Part shown: positions 33,158 to 44,543 of the stretch, in pieces
Numbering within the stretch: the stretch's first letter is position 1
Layout: the number at the start of each line of letters is the position of its first letter
Source: Phenylobacterium kunshanense
GTDB lineage: Bacteria > Pseudomonadota > Alphaproteobacteria > Caulobacterales > Caulobacteraceae
Assembly: GCF_003254525.1 (NCBI RefSeq)
Contig: NZ_QFYS01000002.1
Span: 716,761 to 780,760, forward strand
Reading direction: 5' to 3'
DNA: 64,000 nt
Made by a program: the position numbers and the translations under genes
Notes under the pieces: generated by a model
Told to the model about the DNA's origin: nothing
The model's input: the letters and a program-made list of their open reading frames with translations, nothing else
Databases searched by the model: none

Positions 33158-33967
33158 ATGCACGAGGTCGTTGGCTTGGAGCGCATCGGCCACGTGGCCA
33201 TCGTGACACTCAACCGCCCTGAGGCGCGCAACGCCCTCAACCCCGAGATGATCGTGCGCCTCGCCGCCGCATGGCGGACGGTGCGCGACGATCCGGACAT
33301 CCGCGCCGCCGTCGTGACGGGCGTCGGGGACAAGGCGTTCTGTTCCGGGGCGGACCTCGGCCGTCTGATCCCGCTGATCAGCCGCAGCCGCGAGCCTGAG
33401 GACGACTGGGATCGTCAGGTCGTCGAAGACCGGGAGATTCTGGGGACGGCGCTGCTGCGGACGTTTGATGCAGTCAAGCCGGTGGTCGCGGCGATCAACG
33501 GCCACGCCATCGCCGGCGGCATGGAGTTGGCGCAAGGAACGGACCTTCGCGTGGCGTCAGACGCCGCCAAGCTCGGCGTGCAGGAAGTCAAGTGGGCGAT
33601 CTTTCCGGGCGGGGGATCGACCGTGCGCCTGCCGCGGCAACTCCCCTATGCGCGGGCGATGGAACTGCTGCTTACGGGGGATCTGATCTCCGCGGACGAG
33701 GCGCTCACATGGGGCTTCCTGAACCGCGTCGTACCGCCGGGTGACGTTCTGGAAGCGGCCCTTGAGTTGGCCCAGCGCATCGCCGCCAACGGGCCGATCG
33801 CCGTCCAGGCGATCCGCCGGTCCGCACGCGCCTGCCTTGGCCGGCCGGAGGAAGAAGCGATGTCCCTGGAGGCGAAGTTCTCCGCTCCGGTGTTCCGGAG
33901 CGAGGATGCGCGCGAGGGGCCGCGCGCCTTCATGGAAAAACGCACACCGGTATTTTACGGGCGCTGA
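33158..33967 (+). CDS. enoyl-CoA hydratase/isomerase (crotonase family)
   Basis: 269 residues from ATG 33158 (a GTG two codons earlier is also possible; GAGGGTGA precedes). Crotonase landmarks: VAIVTLNRPEARNALN, the oxyanion-hole segments AFCSGADLGRL and INGHAIAGGMELAQGTDLRVAS, and the Glu-bearing region KWAIFPGGGSTVRLPRQLPY. It hydrates or isomerises an enoyl-CoA in beta-oxidation or a related ring-cleavage route. First of four co-directional genes (FabK-like, thioesterase, Nudix). Confidence 0.9.
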   Translation: MHEVVGLERIGHVAIVTLNRPEARNALNPEMIVRLAAAWRTVRDDPDIRAAVVTGVGDKAFCSGADLGRLIPLISRSREPEDDWDRQVVEDREILGTALLRTFDAVKPVVAAINGHAIAGGMELAQGTDLRVASDAAKLGVQEVKWAIFPGGGSTVRLPRQLPYARAMELLLTGDLISADEALTWGFLNRVVPPGDVLEAALELAQRIAANGPIAVQAIRRSARACLGRPEEEAMSLEAKFSAPVFRSEDAREGPRAFMEKRTPVFYGR

Positions 33968-34000
33968 GGCGCCAGGGAAACGTCAGCGAGAAAGGTCGCC

Positions 34001-35140
34001 ATGCCGCTGCACAGCCGAATTTGTGAGATCCTCAACATCCAGTACCCGATCGTTCTGGCGGGCATGGGCGGGGCGAGCGTGCCGCGCCTGGCGGCCGCGG
34101 TGTCCAACGCCGGGGGCCTGGGCGTCTTGGGGGCGGCCGCATGCCCCCCGGAGCAGCTGCGCGCCTGGATCCGCGAAGTCCGCACGCTCACGGACAAGCC
34201 GTTTGGCGTGGACACCCTACTGCCGGCGTCGGTGCGACGCAGCGGCGGACCTGCGGCTGGCGAGGCCTCAGGGGGCCTCTCGCCCGTCGACCGCCTGGAA
34301 GAGGCCCGTGCGTTTGCTGGCGACTTCATGCGGCGCGAAGGCCTGGAGGCCTCGTCGCGACCGCCACGCGCAGCGGATGACGGAAGCGCCGTCGAGGGAT
34401 TGGCGATGTTCTCGAAGGACTTCTTCGAGGCGCAGATGGAAGTCGTGGTCGAAGAGAAGGTCCCGGTCTACGCCGCCGGCCTCGGCAATCCAGCGCCGTG
34501 GATGGATCGTTTCCGCGAGAACGGCACGAAGGTGATGGCGGTGATCGGCTCGGTGAAGCACGCACTGCAGGTCGCCTCCTCGGGCATCGACGTGGTCGTG
34601 GCCCAGGGCCATGATGGAGGCGGCCACAACTCCCCGATCGGCACCATGGCGCTGATCCCGCAGGTGGTGGACGCCGTGGGCGGTCGCCTGCCGGTCCTCG
34701 GCGCGGGCGGCATCGCGGACGGTCGCGGCGTCGCCGCGGCTTTCATGCTGGGCGCGGAGGGGGCCTGGGTGGGGACGGCCTTCCTGGCGACCGAGGAGGC
34801 AGGGCTTCTTCCGTTCCAGAAGGAAGCCCTCGTGGAAGGCGGTGATGGCGACACCATGGTGTCCAAGTCCGTGACGGGGAAGCCGGCGCGCGTGATCCGA
34901 AACAAGTGGGCCCAGGCCTGGGTCGATGCTGGCCGGGACCCGCTGCCCATGCCCTACCAATCCATGGTGGCCGGCCCGGTCATGTCGGCGGCTTCGCGCG
35001 CCGAGCGCAAGGACATCGTGCCGGGGTTTGCCGGCCAGGGCATGGGACTCATCAAGGCGATCCGCCCCGCCCGCGATGTGTTTGCCGATCTCGTGTCCGG
35101 CGCGGAGGCTGCACTGGCCCGCGCGCAGACCTATTCCTGA
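34001..35140 (+). CDS. FMN-dependent nitronate monooxygenase/FabK-like oxidoreductase
   Basis: 379 residues, TIM-barrel flavoprotein. Signs are PIVLAGMGGASVPRLAAAVSNAGGLGVLG at the start (two pieces), the FMN phosphate region VVVAQGHDGGGHNSPIGTMA, VPVL-like LPVLGAGGIADGRGVAAAFM, and GAEGAWVGTAFLATEEA. The family includes nitronate monooxygenases, enoyl-ACP reductase II and many catabolic enoyl reductases. In this cluster a role as an enoyl-CoA or 2-enoate reductase is plausible, not proven. It lies 33 bp after the crotonase gene. Confidence 0.85.
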   Translation: MPLHSRICEILNIQYPIVLAGMGGASVPRLAAAVSNAGGLGVLGAAACPPEQLRAWIREVRTLTDKPFGVDTLLPASVRRSGGPAAGEASGGLSPVDRLEEARAFAGDFMRREGLEASSRPPRAADDGSAVEGLAMFSKDFFEAQMEVVVEEKVPVYAAGLGNPAPWMDRFRENGTKVMAVIGSVKHALQVASSGIDVVVAQGHDGGGHNSPIGTMALIPQVVDAVGGRLPVLGAGGIADGRGVAAAFMLGAEGAWVGTAFLATEEAGLLPFQKEALVEGGDGDTMVSKSVTGKPARVIRNKWAQAWVDAGRDPLPMPYQSMVAGPVMSAASRAERKDIVPGFAGQGMGLIKAIRPARDVFADLVSGAEAALARAQTYS

Positions 35141-35153
35141 TCGGGAGGTTACG

Positions 35154-35600
35154 ATGATCGCGCGCCGCATGCCCGACTTCCATCCCGAGATGGTCGACGG
35201 CTTCATCGCCAGTAGCAACCGGATGACGGGCCTGCCCGAGTTCCTCGGTATCCGAGTGACCAACATCGAGGCTGGACGCCTCACGGCGGAGATGACTGTC
35301 GATCCAAAACTGTTGACGAGCTTCGGCAACATGCACGGGGGTGTCCTCTCGGCGCTTTGCGACCATGTGCTGGGATGCGTGTGTTACCCGCACATGGAGA
35401 AGGGGCAGTGGGCCGCGACGACAGAGTTCAAGATCAACCTGCTGGCGCCGGTCTCCACGGGGGCGGTGCGCGCGCACGCCGAGATTCTCTCGATGAGCAA
35501 ACAGACGGCCGTCGTGCGGATCGAGATGGAGAACGAGGGCCGGCTATGCGGCTCGGCCCAGGGAACCGTACTGATCCAGAACCCCCGGCCAAAGGGCTAG
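35154..35600 (+). CDS. PaaI-type hotdog thioesterase
   Basis: 148 residues from ATG 35154 after GGGAGG. The hotdog core is visible: FLGIRVTNIEAGRLTAEMTV, then the active-site helix GNMHGGVLSALCDHVLGCV and TTEFKINLLAPV. HGG with the following acidic residue is the PaaI-type catalytic region. It hydrolyses acyl-CoA thioesters, freeing CoA or removing dead-end products. 13 bp after the FabK-like gene. Confidence 0.9.
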   Translation: MIARRMPDFHPEMVDGFIASSNRMTGLPEFLGIRVTNIEAGRLTAEMTVDPKLLTSFGNMHGGVLSALCDHVLGCVCYPHMEKGQWAATTEFKINLLAPVSTGAVRAHAEILSMSKQTAVVRIEMENEGRLCGSAQGTVLIQNPRPKG

Positions 35601-35663
35601 CGTCGCCGCCCGCCGGCACAGTGTACACAGCGCCCGCCATGCGGGTTTTCAGGGAGAGCCAGG

Positions 35664-36446
35664 ATGCCCGACGCGCCACAAGCGCCCGAACCGAAGCCGG
35701 CCGCGACGGTGCTGCTGCTGCGCGATCAGCCGGAGTTTCAGGTCCTGATGGTAAAGCGTCACCATCAGATCGATTTCGCTTCCGGTGCCCTGGTGTTTCC
35801 GGGCGGCAAGACCCACGCGGGCGACAGCGATCAAGGTTGGGCACAGCATGCGTTGGGGTGGGACAAGCTGGATGCCGTGCAGCGGACCTTGCGCATTGGA
35901 GCAATCCGAGAGGCCTTCGAGGAGGCGGGCATTCTGCTCGCGCAGTCTTCGGACGGCGCGCCGTTCGAGGCGCCGTGCGACGCGTCGGTCCGCAGCGCAG
36001 TGGACGCCGGTGAGCTCGCTTTCATCGACGTGGTGCGCGATCTCGGCGTCAAACTTCGGCTCGACGATCTGGCCGTCTTCGCCCGCTGGATCACGCCCAC
36101 CATGATGCCGAAGCGTTTCGATACATGGTTCTACGTCTTGCACGCTCCGCCGGGACAAGTGGCGGCCTGCGACGGGCGCGAAACCGTCGACGCGGAATGG
36201 ATTGCGCCCGCAGAGGCCGTACGAATGGCCGCGTCGGGCGAGCGCACCATCATCTTCCCGACCCTTATGAACCTGCGACTCCTCGCGGAGGCCCAGACTG
36301 CGCGCGAATGCCTGGACCGCGCCCAGGCCCGGACGTTGGTCACGGTGCTGCCCGAAGTCACGGTGCGGGATGGAGCGCGTGTGCTCGTGATCCCGCCCGA
36401 CGCCGGCTACGGTGACGTGTCGCAGCCCCTGAGCGCCCTGCGCTGA
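35664..36446 (+). CDS. Nudix hydrolase, NUDT19/CoA-pyrophosphatase-like
   Basis: 260 residues. LVFPGGKTHAGDSD begins the Nudix box and REAFEEAGILL ends it, with an insertion of about 25 residues between the two halves as in the NUDT19/RP2-like group. MVKRHHQIDFASGALVFPGG is also typical of that group. Related enzymes cleave CoA or acyl-CoA to phosphopantetheine products. Last gene of the rightward operon; converges on the iclR gene with a 12-bp gap. Confidence 0.85.
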   Translation: MPDAPQAPEPKPAATVLLLRDQPEFQVLMVKRHHQIDFASGALVFPGGKTHAGDSDQGWAQHALGWDKLDAVQRTLRIGAIREAFEEAGILLAQSSDGAPFEAPCDASVRSAVDAGELAFIDVVRDLGVKLRLDDLAVFARWITPTMMPKRFDTWFYVLHAPPGQVAACDGRETVDAEWIAPAEAVRMAASGERTIIFPTLMNLRLLAEAQTARECLDRAQARTLVTVLPEVTVRDGARVLVIPPDAGYGDVSQPLSALR

Positions 36447-36458
36447 GGGCGGGCAAAC

Positions 36459-37229
36459 CTAGGCCGAGGCCCGTTCAGCAGGCGCGAGGTCGGTAAGGGC
36501 GCTTCGGAGAATGTCGAGGATTTCCGTCCTGCGCCCCTGGAAGAAGGGCTCGGCGGCCGCCACCGCGAGGGCGAGCGGCCGGTTGGCGTAGCCCGCGCGC
36601 AGCGGGACGGCGAGCATGGCGGCGTGCGGCGTCACCAGCCCGACGTTGAACGCGAAGCCCCGGGCGGCAGCCTGGCCGGCTTGCTTCTCGATGACCTCCG
36701 CGGCCGGCGCGGCCTCGGGTCCATCCCACGTCGCCAGGGCCCGGAGGATCAGAATGCGTCGGCGTTCCTCAGGCTCTTGTCCAAGCAGGACGTGGCCCAG
36801 CGTGGAGCGAGCCAGGCACCGCCGGTCGCCGGCCTTCACGTGATATCGGATCGGCGTTTCCGCCTCGAGCACACGCACGTACTGGCAGTAGCCGTCGCTG
36901 ATCGACCCGAGCACAACGGTCATGCCGGTCGCATCTGCGATCGCGCGCATCTGGTGCTGGATGCCTCGGAGCGAGAGGATTTCCTCGCCGACCCAGTGGC
37001 CCAGCAGCGACACGCGGATGGAAGGAAAGAACGTCTTGTCCGTGATCGAGTATTCGAGGTAGCCGAGGTCCGCTAGGCTGCGCAGCAGCGCCGCGGTGCT
37101 CGAATGCGGATAGCCCAGCGCCTGCGCGACGTCGTGGATGGGCGCCGGACGCCGCACGGCGTCGAAATACTCGAAGATCTCAAGCGTCCGAGCGGCGGAC
37201 TTGACGATGGAAGCGTCGGGACTGCGCAT
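36459..37229 (-). CDS. IclR-family transcriptional regulator
   Basis: 256 residues. The N-terminal winged HTH is ARTLEIFEYFDAVRRPAPIHDVA, then QALGYPHSSTAALLRSLADLGYLEY. The C-terminal IclR effector domain has GMTVVLGSISDGYCQYVRVLEA and GFAFNVGLVTPHAAMLAVPLR. These proteins sense carboxylic or aromatic metabolites and often control catabolic operons. It is the third gene of a leftward unit after the CMD-like and MaoC genes (8-bp gap), so it may autoregulate the unit. Confidence 0.9.
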   Translation of the reverse strand: MRSPDASIVKSAARTLEIFEYFDAVRRPAPIHDVAQALGYPHSSTAALLRSLADLGYLEYSITDKTFFPSIRVSLLGHWVGEEILSLRGIQHQMRAIADATGMTVVLGSISDGYCQYVRVLEAETPIRYHVKAGDRRCLARSTLGHVLLGQEPEERRRILILRALATWDGPEAAPAAEVIEKQAGQAAARGFAFNVGLVTPHAAMLAVPLRAGYANRPLALAVAAAEPFFQGRRTEILDILRSALTDLAPAERASA

Positions 37230-37237
37230 GGACGAAC

Positions 37238-38083
37238 CTACTCCGTGAACCTCGCCTCGGCGTTGGACAGCACGATCCGGCCGTCCTGAGTCTCGGCCTG
37301 CACGAGGGCCCGACCGGGCCCGTCCCGCCAGATGCGCGTCGTGATGGTGTCGCCAAAGCCCACACGATCTGCGAAGCGGCCCCGCATGGCGCGAAACGCT
37401 GCGGGGTCGTCATGGCATAGTTCCCGCAGGATCGCACGGCCGACGACGCCATAGGTGCAGAGGCCGTGCATGAAGGGCGCCGGAAAGCCGCCCTTCAGCG
37501 CGAAATCCGGATCGATGTGAATCGGGTTCAGGTCGCCGGAGAGGCGGTAGATGGCGCCCTGTTCCGGGCGTGTCTCAAACGCCACGGTGATGTCCGCCGC
37601 GCGCGCCGGTGGCGCCGCGTCGGCGGAGGCTGGGCCTCTCTCGCCGCCGAAGCCTCCGCCGCCCCGCACGAACAGGGTGGCGTGGGTCCGGAACAGCTCG
37701 CCGTCGCTGTCGAACCCGTGACTTTCGATGCCGATGACGGCGGCCTTGCCCTTGTCCCAAACCTCGGTGATCCGCCCCGTCACCGTCACCTCGGCCTGCG
37801 GAGGAAGGGGTCGGAAAAGCTCAACGGACTGCTCTCCGTGCAGCAGCATCTCCAGACGCATGTCGACGTCTCGCATGACGGCGCTCATGGCCCCGCCGCC
37901 CGCGATCACGGCGAAGGTCGGCAGCACCTTGGGGCCTCGGCCTTCGTAGACGTACTCGAGATCCTCGGCGGGTCTCGCGCCGACGCCGAGCGCATAGAGG
38001 ATCGCGTCGCGCGGGGACCAGGTGCGCGTCACGGCAGGGAGCGTGAGACCGACGAGATCGGCCGAGATCGGTTTGCGCGGCAT
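37238..38083 (-). CDS. MaoC-family (R)-enoyl-CoA hydratase
   Basis: 281 residues, double-hotdog. The N-terminal half resembles the degenerate hotdog (TWSPRDAILYALGVGA); the C-terminal half has the catalytic motif GAIYRLSGDLNPIHIDPDFA followed by GFPAPFMHGLCTYGVVGR, with the Asp/His pair of R-hydratases. It hydrates trans-2-enoyl-CoA, as in peroxisomal MFE-2 or steroid side-chain hydratases. ATGA overlap with the upstream CMD-like gene. Confidence 0.92.
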   Translation of the reverse strand: MPRKPISADLVGLTLPAVTRTWSPRDAILYALGVGARPAEDLEYVYEGRGPKVLPTFAVIAGGGAMSAVMRDVDMRLEMLLHGEQSVELFRPLPPQAEVTVTGRITEVWDKGKAAVIGIESHGFDSDGELFRTHATLFVRGGGGFGGERGPASADAAPPARAADITVAFETRPEQGAIYRLSGDLNPIHIDPDFALKGGFPAPFMHGLCTYGVVGRAILRELCHDDPAAFRAMRGRFADRVGFGDTITTRIWRDGPGRALVQAETQDGRIVLSNAEARFTE

Positions 38084-38667
38084 CAGGGTTGGGCTCCGAC
38101 GAAAGGGACTTCACCATCCGGCGGCCAGGCCGCGACCCCGTCTTCGAGCGGCGCCTGCAGGCTTCGCAGCAGCTGCGAGAACATGGTCCAGTTTCCCAAG
38201 GCGATGACCAGCTCGATCCGCTCCTGATCCGAGCGGAGGTGGCGGCAGCAGGCCGCCCACGCCTCGTCGCCGATGGCTCCTTTGTCGAGGGTGTCGTCGG
38301 TCGCCTGCAGGACGGCCCGATCAGCCTCGCTGAGTTCCGCCGCCTCGCGCCAACGCCGCACCGCCAGGAGATCGGCTTCGGGGATATCCAGGCCGCGTGC
38401 GACCCGCCAGTGCTGGGTCCATTCGTAGACTGCGCCCGTCCGCCAACCGATCCGGAGGATGAGCAACTCGCGGAGCCGCGGGTCGAGCGCGTTCCCGGTG
38501 AACAGGAGCGTCTGCAACAGGTCGCCGAGGCGCTGCGCCACCGTCGGGTGGCGTAACAGGATGCGGAACACGCTCAGCTCGGCGAAGGCTTCGGGCAGCC
38601 CATGCCGGCGCGCCGCGTCGCGCGCATCGGGCAGATCCAGCATCGGCACCCGGGGTTCCACGCGCAT
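38083..38667 (-). CDS. carboxymuconolactone decarboxylase family protein (AhpD-like)
   Basis: 194 residues. CMD-fold signs: LDPRLRELLILRIGWRTGAVYEW (in two blocks), HWRVARGLDIPEADLLAV, and the second helical repeat with VIALGNWTMFSQLLRSL. The catalytic cysteine pair of AhpD is absent (AVYEW in place of CxxC), as in the decarboxylase or uncharacterised branch. Often found in steroid, terpenoid and aromatic catabolic clusters. First gene of the leftward unit, divergent from the ADH gene across an 85-bp gap. Confidence 0.85.
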   Translation of the reverse strand: MRVEPRVPMLDLPDARDAARRHGLPEAFAELSVFRILLRHPTVAQRLGDLLQTLLFTGNALDPRLRELLILRIGWRTGAVYEWTQHWRVARGLDIPEADLLAVRRWREAAELSEADRAVLQATDDTLDKGAIGDEAWAACCRHLRSDQERIELVIALGNWTMFSQLLRSLQAPLEDGVAAWPPDGEVPFVGAQP

Positions 38668-38752
38668 CTTGGGTCTCTTGCGTCATCACACGGATATGCG
38701 TTAGGTGTGACACAAGCATGTTATGGACGTCTAGCCTTGATCGGGTTCTTGG

Positions 38753-39847
38753 ATGTTGCCGAAAACCACGCTCGCCATGGTGCAGACCGGTCCGCGGCGC
38801 CTCGAGGCCCGCGAGCTGCCGATGCCGGCGATCGACGACGACAGCGCCATTCTCCGGGTTGAAGCCTGTGGTATCTGCGGGAGCGACTACGAGCAGTTCG
38901 AGGGTGTCCTGCGCGTCCCGACGCCCGTCGTGCCGGGCCATGAGCCGCTCGGGGTGATCGCGGCCATCGGCGACCGCGCGGCGCGGCGTTGGGGTGTCGA
39001 TGTCGGCGACCGCGTTGCGGTCGAAACCATGCTGGCTTGCCACTGCTGCGACACCTGCCTGGGCGGGCGCTACCACCTCTGCAGCCACCGGCAGATCTAC
39101 TCGTACATTCCCCTGAGCTCGGAGCCGGGGCTTTGGGGCGCCTACGCCCAGTACATGTGGCTTGCGCCGAATGCGATCCTGCACAGGATGGATCCTGCCC
39201 TCCCGCCCGAACTCGCGGTGATGTTCAATCCGCTCGGCGCCGGGTTCCGGTGGGCGGTCGAGGTGCCCCAGACACAGGTCGGGGACACGGTCCTGATCCT
39301 GGGCCCGGGACAGCGAGGCCTGGCGAGCGTGGTCGCCGCGCGCCATGCTGGCGCCGGAAAGATCATCGTGACCGGCCGGTCCGCCGACGCTCGCAAGCTG
39401 GAGATCGCGCGGCGGCTCGGCGCCGACCACACGATCGACGTCGACAACGAGCCGGCGCTGGAGCGGATCAAGAGTTACACCGGTGGCCGCGGCGCCGACG
39501 TGGTGGTGGAGGTCACCTCCTACGCGACCGAACCCGTGCGCGACGCCCTGGGCTATGTCCGGCCCGGCGGAACGATCGTGCTCGCGGGCGTCAAGGGCTT
39601 CAAGCCCGTCGATGACTTCGTGTCCGATCTGATCGTCCTGAACGAAATCACCATCAGGGGCGTCATCGGCGTGACGTCGTCCGGCTACCGCAAGGCGATC
39701 GATCTGATCCACGCCCGCACAACGCCGCTCGAGATCATGCACACGCACGATTTTCCCCTCGAGCAGGCCGAGCGGGCCATCCGGACGCTGGCGCGCCAGG
39801 TCGAGGGCGAGGAGTCCATTCATTCCTGCCTCATTCCACCGGTCTGA
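38753..39847 (+). CDS. zinc-dependent medium-chain alcohol dehydrogenase
   Basis: 364 residues. Catalytic zinc ligands are in ACGICGSDYEQF and VPGHEPLGVI; the structural zinc lobe is CHCCDTCLGGRYHLC. The nucleotide-binding motif is VLILGPGQRGLASVVAARHAG. It oxidises a secondary or primary alcohol with NAD(P). The ATG at 38753 is the first; one at 38777 (MVQTGP) is an alternative closer to family consensus. In this operon it probably turns a P450-derived alcohol into the ketone used by the Baeyer-Villiger enzyme. Confidence 0.92.
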   Translation: MLPKTTLAMVQTGPRRLEARELPMPAIDDDSAILRVEACGICGSDYEQFEGVLRVPTPVVPGHEPLGVIAAIGDRAARRWGVDVGDRVAVETMLACHCCDTCLGGRYHLCSHRQIYSYIPLSSEPGLWGAYAQYMWLAPNAILHRMDPALPPELAVMFNPLGAGFRWAVEVPQTQVGDTVLILGPGQRGLASVVAARHAGAGKIIVTGRSADARKLEIARRLGADHTIDVDNEPALERIKSYTGGRGADVVVEVTSYATEPVRDALGYVRPGGTIVLAGVKGFKPVDDFVSDLIVLNEITIRGVIGVTSSGYRKAIDLIHARTTPLEIMHTHDFPLEQAERAIRTLARQVEGEESIHSCLIPPV

Positions 39848-39850
39848 CAG

Positions 39851-41037
39851 ATGATGAGCCGCGAACAATTCCATTTCGCCGACAAGGCCGCGATCGTCGG
39901 GATCGGCGAGACGCCCTACGTCAAGGGATCCGAACGCACGGCCGTGGACCTGATGTTGGAGGCGTCCCGGCGGGCCATCGCCGATGCGGGTCTTGCGCCG
40001 CGCGACATCGACGGCATGGTTCCGCCCCCCATCTACACGACGTCCGAGGAACTCGCCGCAAACCTGGGCGTCGACGTACTGCGCTACGCCTCAACCGTAC
40101 ACATGGGGGGCGCCAGCCCGACCACGGCCCTTCAGAACGCGGCGATGGCGGTCGCTGCGGGGATCGCCGACAACGTGCTCGTCGTGCTCGGCTGGAACGG
40201 CTTTTCAGCGCTACGACCGAAGGCGGGCGCGCCGCCGCAGCGGCCGATGAACATGAACACGCTGACGCGGACGATCCAGGGCTTCTATCTGCCCCACGGC
40301 GTGACCCTGCCTGTGCAGATGTACGCGTGGCTGGCGATGCGGCACAAGCAGCTGTACCGCGTTCCGGGCCAGGCGATGGCGGAAGTCGCGCTCGCTTGTC
40401 GCGAACATGCGCAGCTCAACCCGCGGGCCCTCACCTATGGGCGGCCGCTGGACGTGGAGACCTATTTCGACGCGCGCTGGATCGCGGAGCCCTTCCGGCT
40501 CTACGACTGCTGTCTCGAGACCGACGGCGCGTGCGCCGTGGTCGTGACCAGCGCCGAGCGGGCGAAGGACTTGCCGCATCGGCCCGTCTACATCGCGGGA
40601 GCCGCCGAAGGGCATCCCTATCCCGCCGACGACATCCCGTCGCGCCCCGACATGTTCAAGATCGGGCTGAGCTACGCCGCGCCGCGCGCCCTGGGGATGG
40701 CGGGCGTGTCGATCGACGAGATGGACTTCCTCCAGGTGTACGACTGCTTCACCTACGTGGTCCTGCTGCAGCTCGAGGCGCTCGGATTGTGCGAGCCAGG
40801 CGGTGTCTACGATGTCGTCAAGGACGGCCAGCTCCGCCTCGGAGGCCGACGTCCGCTCAACACGCACGGGGGGCTCCTGAGCGAGGCGCACGTCTGGGGT
40901 CTGAACCATGTCGTCGAGGCGGTGCGCCAACTCCGAGGCGACGCTGGCGAGCGTCAGGTCCGGGGCGCTCGCATGGGTCTCGTCACGGGTTGGGGCGATC
41001 TCGGCGACGGCAGCCTCGCCATCCTTCGGAACGACAT

Positions 41038-41041
<4 letters not shown>
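39851..41041 (+). CDS. thiolase-like protein (SCP-x/lipid-transfer type)
   Basis: 396 residues of the thiolase superfamily branch that pairs with DUF35 proteins: [22 protein letters not shown], the loop [18 protein letters not shown] where the usual nucleophilic Cys position is occupied by Gly/Ala residues, [21 protein letters not shown] and [19 protein letters not shown]. Such proteins act as aldolases or thiolases on acyl-CoA side chains (Ltp2/SCP-x types). The missing classical Cys in that loop favours an Ltp2-like aldolase role. 4 bp overlap with the DUF35 gene. Confidence 0.85.
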
Positions 41042-43094
<2,053 letters not shown>

Positions 43095-43162
43095 GGCCCA
43101 GGGATCAGAGCCTCGACACCGATCACCGAGCGGGGGACCGCCCCCTGTAGGAGCCCAGCAAG

Positions 43163-44431
43163 ATGACCGCATTCTCCTTGGACGCGCCAACCCGGCGGCC
43201 CAGCGCCCACGAGATTCCGCTTGCACAAATCGATGTCAGCAAACCCATCCTCTTTCAGACCGATGTGGTGGGCGACTACTTCGCCCGCCTGCGGCGTGAG
43301 GATCCCGTCCACTACTGCGCGGAAAGCGCAAATGGGGCCTATTGGTCACTCACCAAATTCGACCACATCGTGCAGGCTGACACCAACCATCAGGCGCTGT
43401 CGTCCGACTCGAAGTGGGGTGGGATCGCGATCCAGGATCTCAACAGCATCGAGGCCGCGGTTCCCATCGAGATGTTCATCGCGATGGATCCGCCCAAGCA
43501 CGATCAGCAGCGACGCGCCGTCAGCCCCGCAGTTGCGCCGGGCAACCTGAAGCTCCTCGAGCCGATCATCCGCGCCCGCGCCGGCGAGATCCTCGACGCG
43601 CTTCCGGTCGGCGAGGAGATCGATTGGGTCGATCTCGTCGCGATCGAGCTGACGACCATGACCCTGGCTACGCTCTTCGACTTCCCTTGGGCCGAACGGC
43701 GCAAGCTGACCCGGTGGTCCGACGTCACCACCGCCTCACCTGAGACGGGCATCGTCGCGTCCTTCGAGCAGCGCCGCGACGAACTGTTGGAATGTGCAAT
43801 GTACTTCAAGGCGCTCTGGGACGAGCGGGCCAAAGCGCCCCCGCAACCCGACCTCATCTCGATGATGGCGCATGCCCCGGCGACGCGGGATATGCCGTTC
43901 GTCGAGTTCATGGGGAACCTGCTGCTCCTCATCGTCGGCGGCAACGACACGACCCGCAACTCGATCAGCGGCGGCGTCGTGGCGCTCAACCAGGCGCCGG
44001 ACGAGTACCGCAAGCTGATGAGTGACCCGTTGGCGCGCATTCCAGGCATGGTGTCGGAAATCATCCGCTGGCAGACGCCCATCACACACATGCGGCGCAC
44101 GGCGCTCCAGGACGTCGAAATCGGCGGCAAGACCATCGCAAAGGGCGACAAGGTCGTGATGTGGTACCTGTCCGGCAATCGCGACGACGAGGTCATTCCG
44201 CAACCGGACGAGTTCATCATCGATCGGCCGAACCCGCGCCATCACCTGTCGTTTGGATTCGGAATTCACCGCTGCATGGGCAACCGCCTCGCCGAGCTCC
44301 AGTTGCGGATCGTCTGGGAGGAGATCGCAAAACGGTTTCGGCAGGTAGAACTCGTCGGCGAGCCCCAACGCACCTACTCCAACATCATCCGGGGCTTCAC
44401 CGCCTTGCCCGTGAAGCTTCACGCTCACTGA
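43163..44431 (+). CDS. CYP153-type cytochrome P450
   Basis: 422 residues. Heme ligand C371 in SFGFGIHRCMGNRLAELQ; ExxR as SEIIRWQTP; I-helix LLLIVGGNDTTRNSISGG. Several blocks match the CYP153 alkane hydroxylases closely: FIAMDPPKHDQQRRAVSP, ELTTMTLATLFDFPW, and MRRTALQDVEIGGKTI. CYP153 enzymes hydroxylate the terminal carbon of alkanes, cycloalkanes or limonene-like compounds, using ferredoxin and reductase partners. Neither partner is encoded next to it. 68 bp after the monooxygenase gene. Confidence 0.92.
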   Translation: MTAFSLDAPTRRPSAHEIPLAQIDVSKPILFQTDVVGDYFARLRREDPVHYCAESANGAYWSLTKFDHIVQADTNHQALSSDSKWGGIAIQDLNSIEAAVPIEMFIAMDPPKHDQQRRAVSPAVAPGNLKLLEPIIRARAGEILDALPVGEEIDWVDLVAIELTTMTLATLFDFPWAERRKLTRWSDVTTASPETGIVASFEQRRDELLECAMYFKALWDERAKAPPQPDLISMMAHAPATRDMPFVEFMGNLLLLIVGGNDTTRNSISGGVVALNQAPDEYRKLMSDPLARIPGMVSEIIRWQTPITHMRRTALQDVEIGGKTIAKGDKVVMWYLSGNRDDEVIPQPDEFIIDRPNPRHHLSFGFGIHRCMGNRLAELQLRIVWEEIAKRFRQVELVGEPQRTYSNIIRGFTALPVKLHAH

Positions 44432-44543
44432 GGCGCGGCGGCACGACGCCGCCCCCTCCGGCGACCCGCAACGCCGCCGCCGCTCGGCGTTCTGACTGTG
44501 AAGTCATGAGGCGGTAAGCTAGGATTTCAGGAAGGATAGGGAC

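Noticed and set aside
36624..37076. Rightward open frame over the iclR gene
   Set aside because: Antisense shadow without ribosome site or recognisable fold.
44432..44543. Terminator after the CYP153 gene (GGCGGC-ACGAC-GCCGCC)
   Set aside because: The stem is short, lacks a U run, and the amidohydrolase remnant follows in the same direction, so it was not listed as a terminator.
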